Assembly: GCA_934270345.1 (NCBI GenBank) | Contig: CAKQPT010000053.1 | Location: 1-9,394, forward strand | Source: an uncultured Oribacterium sp. | GTDB taxonomy: Bacteria > Bacillota > Clostridia > Lachnospirales > Lachnospiraceae | Direction of reading: 5' to 3' | Length of the DNA stretch: 9,394 nucleotides | Part shown: positions 1-5,520 of the stretch, one piece after another | Numbering within the stretch: position 1 is the first letter of the stretch | How the letters are laid out: every line of letters begins with the position of its first letter | Made by a program: the position numbers and the translations under genes | The notes under the pieces: model-generated | Databases searched by the model: none | Seen by the model: the letters and a program-made list of their open reading frames with translations, nothing else | What the model was told of the DNA's origin: nothing

Positions 1-47
1 AGTTCTCAAAGAGATAATTACATCTCTACAGCGCATTCAGGTGCATC

Positions 48-79
48 AAACCCGGAAAGCTTCGGCTTTCCGGGTTTTT
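48..79 (+). terminator. Rho-independent terminator of an upstream gene outside the window
   Basis: AAACCCGGAAAGC (48-60) pairs perfectly with GCTTTCCGGGTTT (65-77) around a TTCG tetraloop, and the 3' arm runs into five T residues (75-79). This is a textbook intrinsic terminator for transcription entering from the left. No convincing coding region is visible in bases 1-47, so they are probably the 3' untranslated tail of the neighbour. Confidence 0.9.
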
Positions 80-123
80 CTATGCAAAAATCCAAGAATG
101 CATGTGAGAATCCTATGATTATC

Positions 124-159
124 TTGGTCACTGACCTGGTCACTGACTTGGTCACGGAT
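124..159. repeat. Three-copy 12-base tandem repeat with overlapping palindromes (possible operator array)
   Basis: The units are TTGGTCACTGAC (124-135), CTGGTCACTGAC (136-147) and the diverged TTGGTCACGGAT (148-159). The repetition creates nested dyads: GGTCA-C-TGACC at 126-136, TGACC-T-GGTCA at 132-142 and TGAC-TTG-GTCA at 144-154. A separate dyad, ACCAT-G-ATGGT, lies at 172-182. The 12-base period is close to one helical turn, so protein bound at successive units would lie on nearly the same face of the DNA. It sits upstream of the binding-lipoprotein gene and downstream of a terminator, which fits a regulatory role. The binding protein is unknown. Confidence 0.6.
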
Positions 160-190
160 TGGACTTTTCTGACCATGATGGTAATTAGTA

Positions 191-255
191 TTGTTTTTCT
201 TTTAGAATTTGCTTATACCGGAGGATGAGTATATGATGATTGAGATAAATATAAC
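191..255 (+). promoter_or_regulatory. Weak promoter candidates for the binding-lipoprotein gene
   Basis: Two options are visible. TTGTTT (191-196) is 17 bases from TATACC (214-219). Alternatively, TATAAC (250-255) is a good -10 element with no recognisable -35; it would give a leader of about 24 bases that still contains the AGGAGG at 274-279. Both lie downstream of the tandem repeat, so the repeat could act as an upstream activator site. Neither is strong enough to choose by eye. Confidence 0.3.
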
Positions 256-285
256 GATTTCATTATGCTGATCAGGAGGACGATT

Positions 286-1437
286 ATGAAGAAAATGAAA
301 TATTGGAATATGATGCTCGCCGCTGTACTTGCGGCATCGATGCTCGCCGGCTGTGGCGCATCCACCACCCCGCAGGCGACGACCGCAGCTGCAACTGAGG
401 CCAATGCAGGCGACCAGGAGACGAGTGCTGCTGCCGAGGAGACGACGGCTGCAGAAACAGAGAAGGCGACGGAAGCCGCTGCGGAGACGAGCGCCGAAGA
501 GAAGACCGAAGAGACCACCGCGGCCGAGGTTCTGACCATCGGTGAGGCTTCGGATGATGTACTCCGTGTCGGCTCCCTGAAGGGCCCGACCACCATGGGC
601 CTCGTAAACCTCATGAGCGAGGTCGAGAGCGGTGAGAAGAGCGGCTACAGCTTCGAGATGCAGAGCCAGCCGGACGTCATCATGAGTGAGCTCGTTTCCG
701 GTAAGCTCGACATCGCACTGCTCCCGGCGAACGTTGCCGCGGTCGCATACAACAAGACGAACCACGGCGTCAGCGTCATCGACATCAACACCCTCGGCGT
801 GCTTTACTGCGTAAGCGGTGATGAGAACATCAAGTCCGTGAAGGACCTCGCCGGCAAGACCGTACTTTCCACCGGCCAGGGCGCATCCCCGGAGTACGTA
901 CTGAACTACCTCCTCGAGAAGAACGGCGTCACCGACTGTGACGTTCAGTTCAAGTCCGAGGCCACAGAGATCGCGGCACTCCTCAAGCAGGATCCGAGCC
1001 AGATCGCGATCCTTCCGCAGCCGTTCGTGACCGTAGCCACCGCACAGAACGACCAGCTGAAGGTCGCGTTCTCCCTCACCGATGAGTGGAAGAGCGTATC
1101 CCCGGATTCGAAGTTCCTCACCGGCGTTACCGTCGTTCGTAACGAGGTTCTCGAGAACCGCACCGCGGAAGTCGACCAGTTCATCGCCGATCACCAGGCA
1201 TCTACCGAGAAGGCAAACGCCGACATCGACGCCACCGCTGAGCTCGTTGCGAAGTACGGCATCATCGCGAAGGCACCGGTTGCAAAGAAGGCACTCCCGA
1301 ACTGCAACATCGTCGCCATCGCCGGTGACGAGATGAAGACCGACCTCGCAGGCTACCTGCAGGTACTCTGCGACGCAAACCCGAAGTCCGTCGGCGGCAC
1401 CATGCCAGAAGACGACTTCTATTACATCCAGAAGTGA
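286..1437 (+). CDS. ABC-transporter substrate-binding lipoprotein, NMT1/TauA-like
   Basis: A 383-residue exported protein that would capture a small solute outside the cell and deliver it to an ABC permease. The first residues form a lipoprotein signal: KKMK, a hydrophobic stretch, then the lipobox LAGC with the lipidated Cys at residue 23. Residues 24-83 are a low-complexity Ala/Thr/Glu tether. The binding domain follows, with LRVGSLKGPTTMGL (93-106), KDLAGKTVLSTGQGASPEY (186-204) and AILPQPF (241-247), the pattern of the NMT1/THI5-, TauA- and SsuA-type proteins. ATG 286 is chosen over ATG 265 because AGGAGG lies at 274-279, six bases ahead, and because this start gives a clean signal peptide. 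The gene ends in tandem TGA codons before a strong terminator, so it is transcribed apart from the following genes. Likely partners are the permease and ATPase at 8005 onward. The ligand cannot be read from sequence; a lactam, amide or related compound is inferred from the neighbours only. Confidence 0.88.
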   Translation: MKKMKYWNMMLAAVLAASMLAGCGASTTPQATTAAATEANAGDQETSAAAEETTAAETEKATEAAAETSAEEKTEETTAAEVLTIGEASDDVLRVGSLKGPTTMGLVNLMSEVESGEKSGYSFEMQSQPDVIMSELVSGKLDIALLPANVAAVAYNKTNHGVSVIDINTLGVLYCVSGDENIKSVKDLAGKTVLSTGQGASPEYVLNYLLEKNGVTDCDVQFKSEATEIAALLKQDPSQIAILPQPFVTVATAQNDQLKVAFSLTDEWKSVSPDSKFLTGVTVVRNEVLENRTAEVDQFIADHQASTEKANADIDATAELVAKYGIIAKAPVAKKALPNCNIVAIAGDEMKTDLAGYLQVLCDANPKSVGGTMPEDDFYYIQK

Positions 1438-1450
1438 TGAAAGCTCCAGA

Positions 1451-1484
1451 TGGGGCCCCGGAAACCGGGGCCCCATTTCTTTTT
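1451..1484 (+). terminator. Strong intrinsic terminator after the binding lipoprotein
   Basis: TGGGGCCCCGG (1451-1461) pairs with CCGGGGCCCCA (1465-1475) over an AAA loop, followed by TTTCTTTTT. The 11-bp stem is almost all G-C, so read-through into the next gene should be low. It separates expression of the binding protein from the transporter/enzyme operon. Confidence 0.95.
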
Positions 1485-1554
1485 GTGATAACTTAAAAGA
1501 CACGTCCAGAATGTCTGATATATCAAATCCGAAAGGCAAACGCCCGATTTCTAC

Positions 1555-1583
1555 TTGCTATTCTGCTCATCATGACGCATACT
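1555..1583 (+). promoter_or_regulatory. Candidate promoter of the transporter-pxp-acc operon
   Basis: TTGCTA (1555-1560) and CATACT (1578-1583) are separated by exactly 17 bases, each matching four of six consensus positions. A perfect 10-base palindrome, TGATATATCA, lies upstream at 1516-1525. A second -10-like TATAAA at 1615-1620 has no good -35. The whole 334-base gap from 1438 to 1771 otherwise holds only the terminator, the dyad at 1627-1643 and the ribosome binding site at 1758-1763; no gene is convincing in it. Confidence 0.4.
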
Positions 1584-1626
1584 TATTCCATCAGAGCGAG
1601 TGATTGCTTTAAGTTATAAAGATCGC

Positions 1627-1643
1627 CCTGAACATGTTTCAGG
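1627..1643. promoter_or_regulatory. Inverted repeat, possible operator or leader hairpin
   Basis: CCTGAA (1627-1632) and TTCAGG (1638-1643) form a 6-bp dyad around CATGT, and the centre contains the perfect palindrome AACATGTT (1631-1638). It lies downstream of the candidate promoter and just after TATAAA (1615-1620), where a repressor could act. The core ACATGTT recurs upstream of pxpB near 3093, which hints at a shared regulator; this is inference. Confidence 0.4.
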
Positions 1644-1771
1644 CTTCATAAAAGAGGGGATTTGAAACAAAAATACACGTGCAGAAAAAGAAGGGGGCTT
1701 ATGTTTTCTGTATTCTACAGCAGTTAAAGACACAAGAACTGCGAGCTTTTCCAGAACAGGAGGACTTCAAC

Positions 1772-2977
1772 ATGAGTGAGAAGAAAAAAAGCAGCGGCGC
1801 GCTCTTAGGAGCAGCATTTCTGATGGCCACATCCGCGATCGGACCTGGCTTCCTGACACAGACCGCCACATTCACCGGCCAGTACAAGGCGAGCTTCGGC
1901 TTCGTCATCCTGGTATCGATCATTCTCTCGGCCGTCGCACAGCTCAACATCTGGCGTGTACTCTGTACGACCGGTCTTCGCGGACAGGATGTCGCGAACA
2001 AGGTTCTCCCTGGACTCGGCTACTTCGTTTCCTTCATGGTCGTGCTCGGCGGCCTCGTCTTTAACATCGGCAATGTCGGCGGCGGTTCGCTGGGCCTGAA
2101 CACCCTGCTCGGTATTCCGACCACCATCGGATACGTCATCGCGGCAGCCATTGCCATCGTCGTTTTCCTTTTCAAGAACGCGAAATCCGCGATGGATACC
2201 CTGACGAAGGTCCTCGGCGCCATCATGATCGTGGTCATCTTCATCGTAATCATCGTGGTGAAGCCGCCAGTCGGTGATGCACTGAAGAACACCGTTGCAC
2301 CGTCCACCGGTATCCAGCCACTCTTCCCGGCGATCCTGACCCTCATGGGTGGAACCGTCGGCGGCTACATCACCTTCTCCGGTGCGCACCGTCTGATCGA
2401 TGCCGGCATCACGGGTAAGGACAATGCAGCCGAAATCAACCGCAGCTCGGTCATGGGCATCAGCATTGCCACCATCGTACGTATCTTCCTCTTCCTCGCC
2501 GTGCTCGGTGTCGTAAGTAAGGCAGGCGTAGAGCTCGATGCATCGAACCCGGCAGCCGACGCCTTCAAGCAGGGCGCAGGTGAAATCGGCTACCGCTTCG
2601 CAGGGCTCGTACTTCTGTGTGCAGCCGTCACCTCCATCATCGGTGCAGCGTACACCTCCGTATCCTTCTTAAAGACCTTCCACCCGGCGATCGCAAAGAA
2701 CGAGAATGCGGTCATCATCGGATTCATCGTCGTTTCGACGGCGGTCATGATCGTCCTCGGAAATCCGGCGACCCTCCTCGTACTTGCAGGTGCGTTCAAC
2801 GGCCTCATCCTTCCGATCACCCTCGGCATCTGCCTCATCGCTTCTCAGAAGAAGTCGATCATGGGTGAGGATTATCATCACCCGACCGTCCTGCTGGTAC
2901 TCGGCGTCCTCGTCGTGATCTTATCGGCCTACATGGGCGTCCCGACCTTCGTGACAAAGATCGGCGGATTATTCTAA
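1772..2977 (+). CDS. NRAMP-family membrane transporter, YcsG-like, lacking the metal-binding motifs
   Basis: A 401-residue integral membrane protein with about ten to eleven hydrophobic segments, beginning with a short Lys-rich cytoplasmic tail. It follows the NRAMP plan: SAIGPGFLTQTATFTGQY (21-38) corresponds to the first transmembrane helix, and GGTVGGYITFSGAHR (193-207) to the sixth. In true Mn/Fe carriers these helices carry DPGN and MPH, which hold the metal; both are absent here, so divalent-metal transport is unlikely. B. subtilis has an NRAMP relative, YcsG, in its 5-oxoprolinase operon, and this gene also stands directly before pxp genes. Uptake of the enzyme's substrate (5-oxoproline or a similar lactam or organic acid) is therefore a reasonable inference but unproven. 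ATG 1772 is preferred over an in-frame GTG at 1679: AGGAGG at 1758-1763 is correctly placed, and the extra 31 residues would be an unrelated polar extension. Confidence 0.85.
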   Translation: MSEKKKSSGALLGAAFLMATSAIGPGFLTQTATFTGQYKASFGFVILVSIILSAVAQLNIWRVLCTTGLRGQDVANKVLPGLGYFVSFMVVLGGLVFNIGNVGGGSLGLNTLLGIPTTIGYVIAAAIAIVVFLFKNAKSAMDTLTKVLGAIMIVVIFIVIIVVKPPVGDALKNTVAPSTGIQPLFPAILTLMGGTVGGYITFSGAHRLIDAGITGKDNAAEINRSSVMGISIATIVRIFLFLAVLGVVSKAGVELDASNPAADAFKQGAGEIGYRFAGLVLLCAAVTSIIGAAYTSVSFLKTFHPAIAKNENAVIIGFIVVSTAVMIVLGNPATLLVLAGAFNGLILPITLGICLIASQKKSIMGEDYHHPTVLLVLGVLVVILSAYMGVPTFVTKIGGLF

Positions 2978-2983
2978 TCAGAC

Positions 2984-3022
2984 CTGCATCGGCGAAGGTG
3001 TTCTGAACCGGAACCGATGCAG
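2984..3022 (+). other. Inverted repeat / RNA hairpin after the NRAMP-like gene
   Basis: CTGCATCGG (2984-2992) is the exact complement of CCGATGCAG (3014-3022). The 21-base loop contains the small dyad GTTC-T-GAAC. There is no T run, so it is not an intrinsic terminator on its own. It lies only 11 bases ahead of the terminator-like hairpin at 3033, so it may protect the 3' end of the upstream message or mark a processing point. Confidence 0.6.
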
Positions 3023-3032
3023 TAGCACAGGG

Positions 3033-3063
3033 AATTGGTACAGCGTTTCACTGTACCAATTTT
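3033..3063 (+). terminator. Probable (perhaps partial) intrinsic terminator between the transporter and pxpB
   Basis: AATTGGTACAG (3033-3043) pairs perfectly with CTGTACCAATT (3051-3061) around a 7-base loop, ending in only four T residues before CTGC. The stem is AT-rich at its base and the T run is short, so termination may be incomplete. That would lower enzyme expression relative to the transporter. Confidence 0.6.
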
Positions 3064-3070
3064 CTGCACA

Positions 3071-3114
3071 TATAAAGGCAGGTCTATACAACACATGTTC
3101 GACACATGGATGTG
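3071..3114 (+). promoter_or_regulatory. Candidate internal promoter/operator region upstream of pxpB
   Basis: TATAAA (3071-3076) and TATACA (3085-3090) are both -10-like, but neither has a good -35. Downstream, ACACATG occurs twice (3091-3097, 3102-3108), and the second copy belongs to the dyad CACAT-GG-ATGTG (3103-3114). The segment around 3093 shares ACATGTT with the dyad ahead of the NRAMP-like gene. A second start of transcription after the hairpin at 3033-3061 would make sense but is not proven. Confidence 0.3.
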
Positions 3115-3189
3115 ACAGACCCCCTATGCATGACATATCGTCTTCAGGTGTACGCAGCGCGTCTTACCTGGAGAAAGGAGATTTACAGT

Positions 3190-3918
3190 ATGGAAGATAT
3201 TCGTATCTTAACCGCCGGGGACAGCTCGCTGCTGATCGAGTTCGGCCACGAGATCAACCCGGAGATCAATCGAAAGATCAAATCGATGGTAGAGCTGATG
3301 AAGGAGCAGCACATCGAAGGTGTGCTGGACGTCATCCCGGCCTTCTGCTCTCTGCTCATCAACTATGATCCGCGTGTCACTTCCTATGCAGAGATCACAC
3401 GGCGGATGAAGAAGCTCCTGAAGGTGGAAACCAGTGCAGGCAGCGAGAAAAAGAAGGTATACGAGATTCCGGTCTGCTACGGTGGCAAGTACGGACCGGA
3501 CCTCGCGTTCATCGCGGAGCATGCCGGCATGAGCGAGGAGGAGGTCATCGCCCTCCACAGCTCGAAGGATTACCTGATCTACATGCTCGGCTTCCTGCCG
3601 GGCTTCTGCTACCTCGGCGGTCTCGATGAACGTCTGCACACACCGCGACTCGCGACGCCGAGAATTAAAATCGACGCCGGCAGTGTAGGCATTGGCGGCT
3701 CACAGACCGGCATCTATCCGATGGACTCGCCGGGAGGCTGGCAGCTGATGGGCATGACACCGGTGAAGACCTACGATCCGGAGCGCGAGGTTCCGATCCT
3801 GGTCGAGGCGGGCGACTATATCCGCTTCGTGCCGGTGGATGAAGATGAGTACCTGCGAATCAAGGAGCAGGTGGCACGCGGTGAATACGAGTGCACGATT
3901 CGCGAAGGTGAGGTGTAG
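3190..3918 (+). CDS. pxpB: 5-oxoprolinase subunit B (PxpB/KipI, allophanate hydrolase subunit 1 family)
   Basis: A 242-residue cytoplasmic protein. With PxpC it forms the PxpBC part of the prokaryotic 5-oxoprolinase; the same fold pair forms half of the carboxyltransferase domain of urea carboxylase. Family motifs are intact and in order: GFLPGF (134-139), YLGGLDERL (141-149), PRLATPRIKIDAGSVGIGG (152-170), QTGIYP (172-177), SPGGWQL (180-186) and the C-terminal IRFVPV (211-216). The start at 3190 is set by AAAGGAGA at about 3174-3181; the in-frame ATG at 3106 would add an unrelated 28-residue leader with no such site. It ends one base before pxpC, so the two are almost surely translationally coupled, as expected for partners in a fixed complex. 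In B. subtilis the homologue KipI also inhibits the sporulation kinase KinA; that role cannot be judged here. Confidence 0.93.
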   Translation: MEDIRILTAGDSSLLIEFGHEINPEINRKIKSMVELMKEQHIEGVLDVIPAFCSLLINYDPRVTSYAEITRRMKKLLKVETSAGSEKKKVYEIPVCYGGKYGPDLAFIAEHAGMSEEEVIALHSSKDYLIYMLGFLPGFCYLGGLDERLHTPRLATPRIKIDAGSVGIGGSQTGIYPMDSPGGWQLMGMTPVKTYDPEREVPILVEAGDYIRFVPVDEDEYLRIKEQVARGEYECTIREGEV

Positions 3919-3919
3919 T

Positions 3920-4933
3920 ATGGGAATTCGTATATTAAAAGCGGGACTGCTCACGACCGTGCAGGATATGGGACGCACCGGATACCAGAGCCAGGGCTTC
4001 GGTGTTTCCGGCGTCATGGATGTCCGCTCCTTTAAGATCGCAAACCTCCTGCTGGATAACCCGGAGAACGAGGCGGTACTGGAGTTCACCCTGATCGGAC
4101 CGACGCTGGAGTTTACCTCCGCCTGCATCATCGCCATCACCGGCGGTGATTTCCACCCGGAGGTGAACGGCGAGCCGGCACCGATGTATACCGCGCTGTA
4201 TATGAAAAAGGGCGATATCCTGAAGTTCGGAAGTGCGCGCACTGGAAGCCGCGGCTACATCGCCTTTTCCGGCTATCTCAAGATTCCGGTCGTGATGGGC
4301 AGCCGCTGCACGAGCTTAAAGAGTAAGATCGGTGGCTTCAAGGGAAGAAAGCTGATGGAGGGCGACTATATCAGCTTCCGTATCAAGCGGAATTACCTTC
4401 CGTTCTTCCTCTCGAGGAAGCTCGATCTTCACGAGTATGACGAAGAGAACGTGACGCTCCGCGTGGTCATGGGCCCGCAGGATGACATGTTCAGTAAGCA
4501 GGGCATCCATAATTTCCTGAACGAGGAGTATACCGTCACCAGTGATTTCGACCGTATGGGCTGTCGACTCGAGGGTCCGTTCATCGCGCCGAAGACCACC
4601 TCGGATATCATTTCCGAGGGGATCGCGCTCGGCTCCATCCAGGTGCCGTCGCACGGTAAGCCGATCATCCTGCTGGCGGATCGACAGACCACCGGTGGCT
4701 ATGCGAAGATCGCGACGGTCATCAGTGTCGACATTCCGAAGCTGGTACAGCGGAAGACCGATCAGAAGATCCGCTTCGAGGCAGTGTCCGTAGAGGAAGC
4801 GCAGCGCCTGTATCAGGAAGAGGAAAACAGCTACATCGCGATGCACGCGCTGATCCATAAGCCATGTAAGGAAGTACTGGTCGTACGGCAGGTAGCGAAG
4901 CGTATCCGCCGTCTGTTCCCGGATGAGGCCTGA
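3920..4933 (+). CDS. pxpC: 5-oxoprolinase subunit C (PxpC/KipA, biotin-dependent carboxyltransferase family)
   Basis: A 337-residue cytoplasmic partner of PxpB, homologous to allophanate hydrolase subunit 2 and to part of the urea carboxylase carboxyltransferase domain. Diagnostic blocks are TTVQDMGRTGYQSQGFGVSG (12-31), SDFDRMGCRLEGP (208-220), SEGIALGSIQVP (232-243) and ADRQTTGGY (253-261). Length is normal for the family and no block is missing. ATG 3920 follows the pxpB stop by one base; the purine-rich GGTGAGG at 3907-3913 inside the end of pxpB serves as its ribosome binding site. Many relatives carry the name 'biotin-dependent carboxyltransferase' by homology alone. Here that name may be literal, because a biotin carrier and a biotin carboxylase follow immediately. 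The 122-base gap to accB is unusually long for this cluster and contains an inverted repeat. Confidence 0.93.
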   Translation: MGIRILKAGLLTTVQDMGRTGYQSQGFGVSGVMDVRSFKIANLLLDNPENEAVLEFTLIGPTLEFTSACIIAITGGDFHPEVNGEPAPMYTALYMKKGDILKFGSARTGSRGYIAFSGYLKIPVVMGSRCTSLKSKIGGFKGRKLMEGDYISFRIKRNYLPFFLSRKLDLHEYDEENVTLRVVMGPQDDMFSKQGIHNFLNEEYTVTSDFDRMGCRLEGPFIAPKTTSDIISEGIALGSIQVPSHGKPIILLADRQTTGGYAKIATVISVDIPKLVQRKTDQKIRFEAVSVEEAQRLYQEEENSYIAMHALIHKPCKEVLVVRQVAKRIRRLFPDEA

Positions 4934-4957
4934 TCAGGACCGGAGTAAACGATACGA

Positions 4958-5024
4958 ACTTCTGCAGCGCGGACACGCCGGGCCTGTGCGTAAGGTCGGT
5001 GTGCATGCCGCGACGGACAGAAGT
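4958..5024 (+). other. Inverted repeat between pxpC and accB (possible RNA structure)
   Basis: ACTTCTG (4958-4964) pairs with CAGAAGT (5018-5024), and inside it CGCGG (4968-4972) pairs with CCGCG (5008-5012), leaving a 35-base apical segment. No T run follows, so it is not an intrinsic terminator. The gap also begins with AGGACCGGAGT (4936-4946), an 11-mer repeated exactly at 6901-6911 in the gap after accC. A processing or stability element for the accBC part of the message is possible. Confidence 0.45.
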
Positions 5025-5055
5025 GGATATAGATTGATGATAAGGAGATACACAT

Positions 5056-5502
5056 ATGGATTTAGAGAAGATTGAAGGACTGGTAAAGATTATCGAGAAT
5101 TCCTCCCTGACGGAGTTTTCCATCAGGGATGGGGAGACGAAGATCACGATGAGTAAGCTCACCCATCCGCCGGTGATCGCCGCAGGCGTTCCGGCGGCAC
5201 CGATGGCCGCGGCACCGGCACAGCCGGCTGCTGCAGAAGAGAAGGCAGAGGATGCCGATGAGTTCGAGCTGATCCTCGCACCGATCGTCGGCACCTTCTA
5301 CTCCGCGGCTGCACCGGATGTACCGGCCTATGTCAAGGTCGGCGATCATGTGAAGGCCGGACAGACGGTATGTATCCTCGAGGCGATGAAGCTTATGAAT
5401 GAGATCGAGGCGGATTACGACTGCGAGATCGAGGCCGTGCTCGTCAGCAATGAGCAGAAGGTCGAGTATGGTCAGCCTCTGTTCCGCGTAAAGAAGCTGT
5501 AA
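5056..5502 (+). CDS. accB: Biotin carboxyl carrier protein (AccB-type)
   Basis: A 148-residue carrier whose biotin is charged with CO2 by the biotin carboxylase and swings to a carboxyltransferase. The C-terminal biotinyl domain is complete: ILAPIVGTFYSAAAPD (73-88), then EAMKLMNEIE (109-118) with the biotin-accepting lysine K112, and GQPLFRV near the end. An N-terminal segment (1-36, with SIRDGETKITMSK) and a flexible Ala/Pro linker (about 39-61) match the acetyl-CoA carboxylase carrier. AAGGAG at 5042-5047 sits eight bases before the ATG. accC begins 18 bases after its stop. With no accA or accD in view and pxpC just upstream, PxpBC is the most likely receiver of the carboxyl group in this operon, although sharing with fatty acid synthesis cannot be excluded. 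Confidence 0.93.
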   Translation: MDLEKIEGLVKIIENSSLTEFSIRDGETKITMSKLTHPPVIAAGVPAAPMAAAPAQPAAAEEKAEDADEFELILAPIVGTFYSAAAPDVPAYVKVGDHVKAGQTVCILEAMKLMNEIEADYDCEIEAVLVSNEQKVEYGQPLFRVKKL

Positions 5503-5520
5503 GAACAGGAGGCGCGGCCG

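Noticed and set aside
124..159. CRISPR-like or replication iteron array
   Set aside because: The units are 12 bases with no spacers and only three copies, far too short for CRISPR; no replication gene or AT-rich region adjoins it to support an origin.
82..228. A 48-codon open frame starting just after the first terminator, containing LVTDLVTDLVTD
   Set aside because: There is no ribosome binding site before the ATG, and the peptide repeat merely reflects the 12-base tandem DNA repeat; regulatory DNA is the simpler reading.
264..520. Frameshifted or repeat-expanded region at the start of the binding lipoprotein
   Set aside because: The Ala/Thr/Glu-rich stretch stays in frame and is a normal tether for lipoproteins of this bacterial group.
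1485..1771. Guanidine (ykkC-type) riboswitch, considered because urea-carboxylase-like genes and NMT1-type ABC transporters often follow one
   Set aside because: I could not find the conserved paired elements and ACG-containing core; only small dyads are visible. A covariance-model scan would settle it.
1772..2977. Mn/Fe transporter MntH
   Set aside because: The DPGN and MPH metal-binding motifs are missing, and the neighbours point to lactam or amide metabolism.
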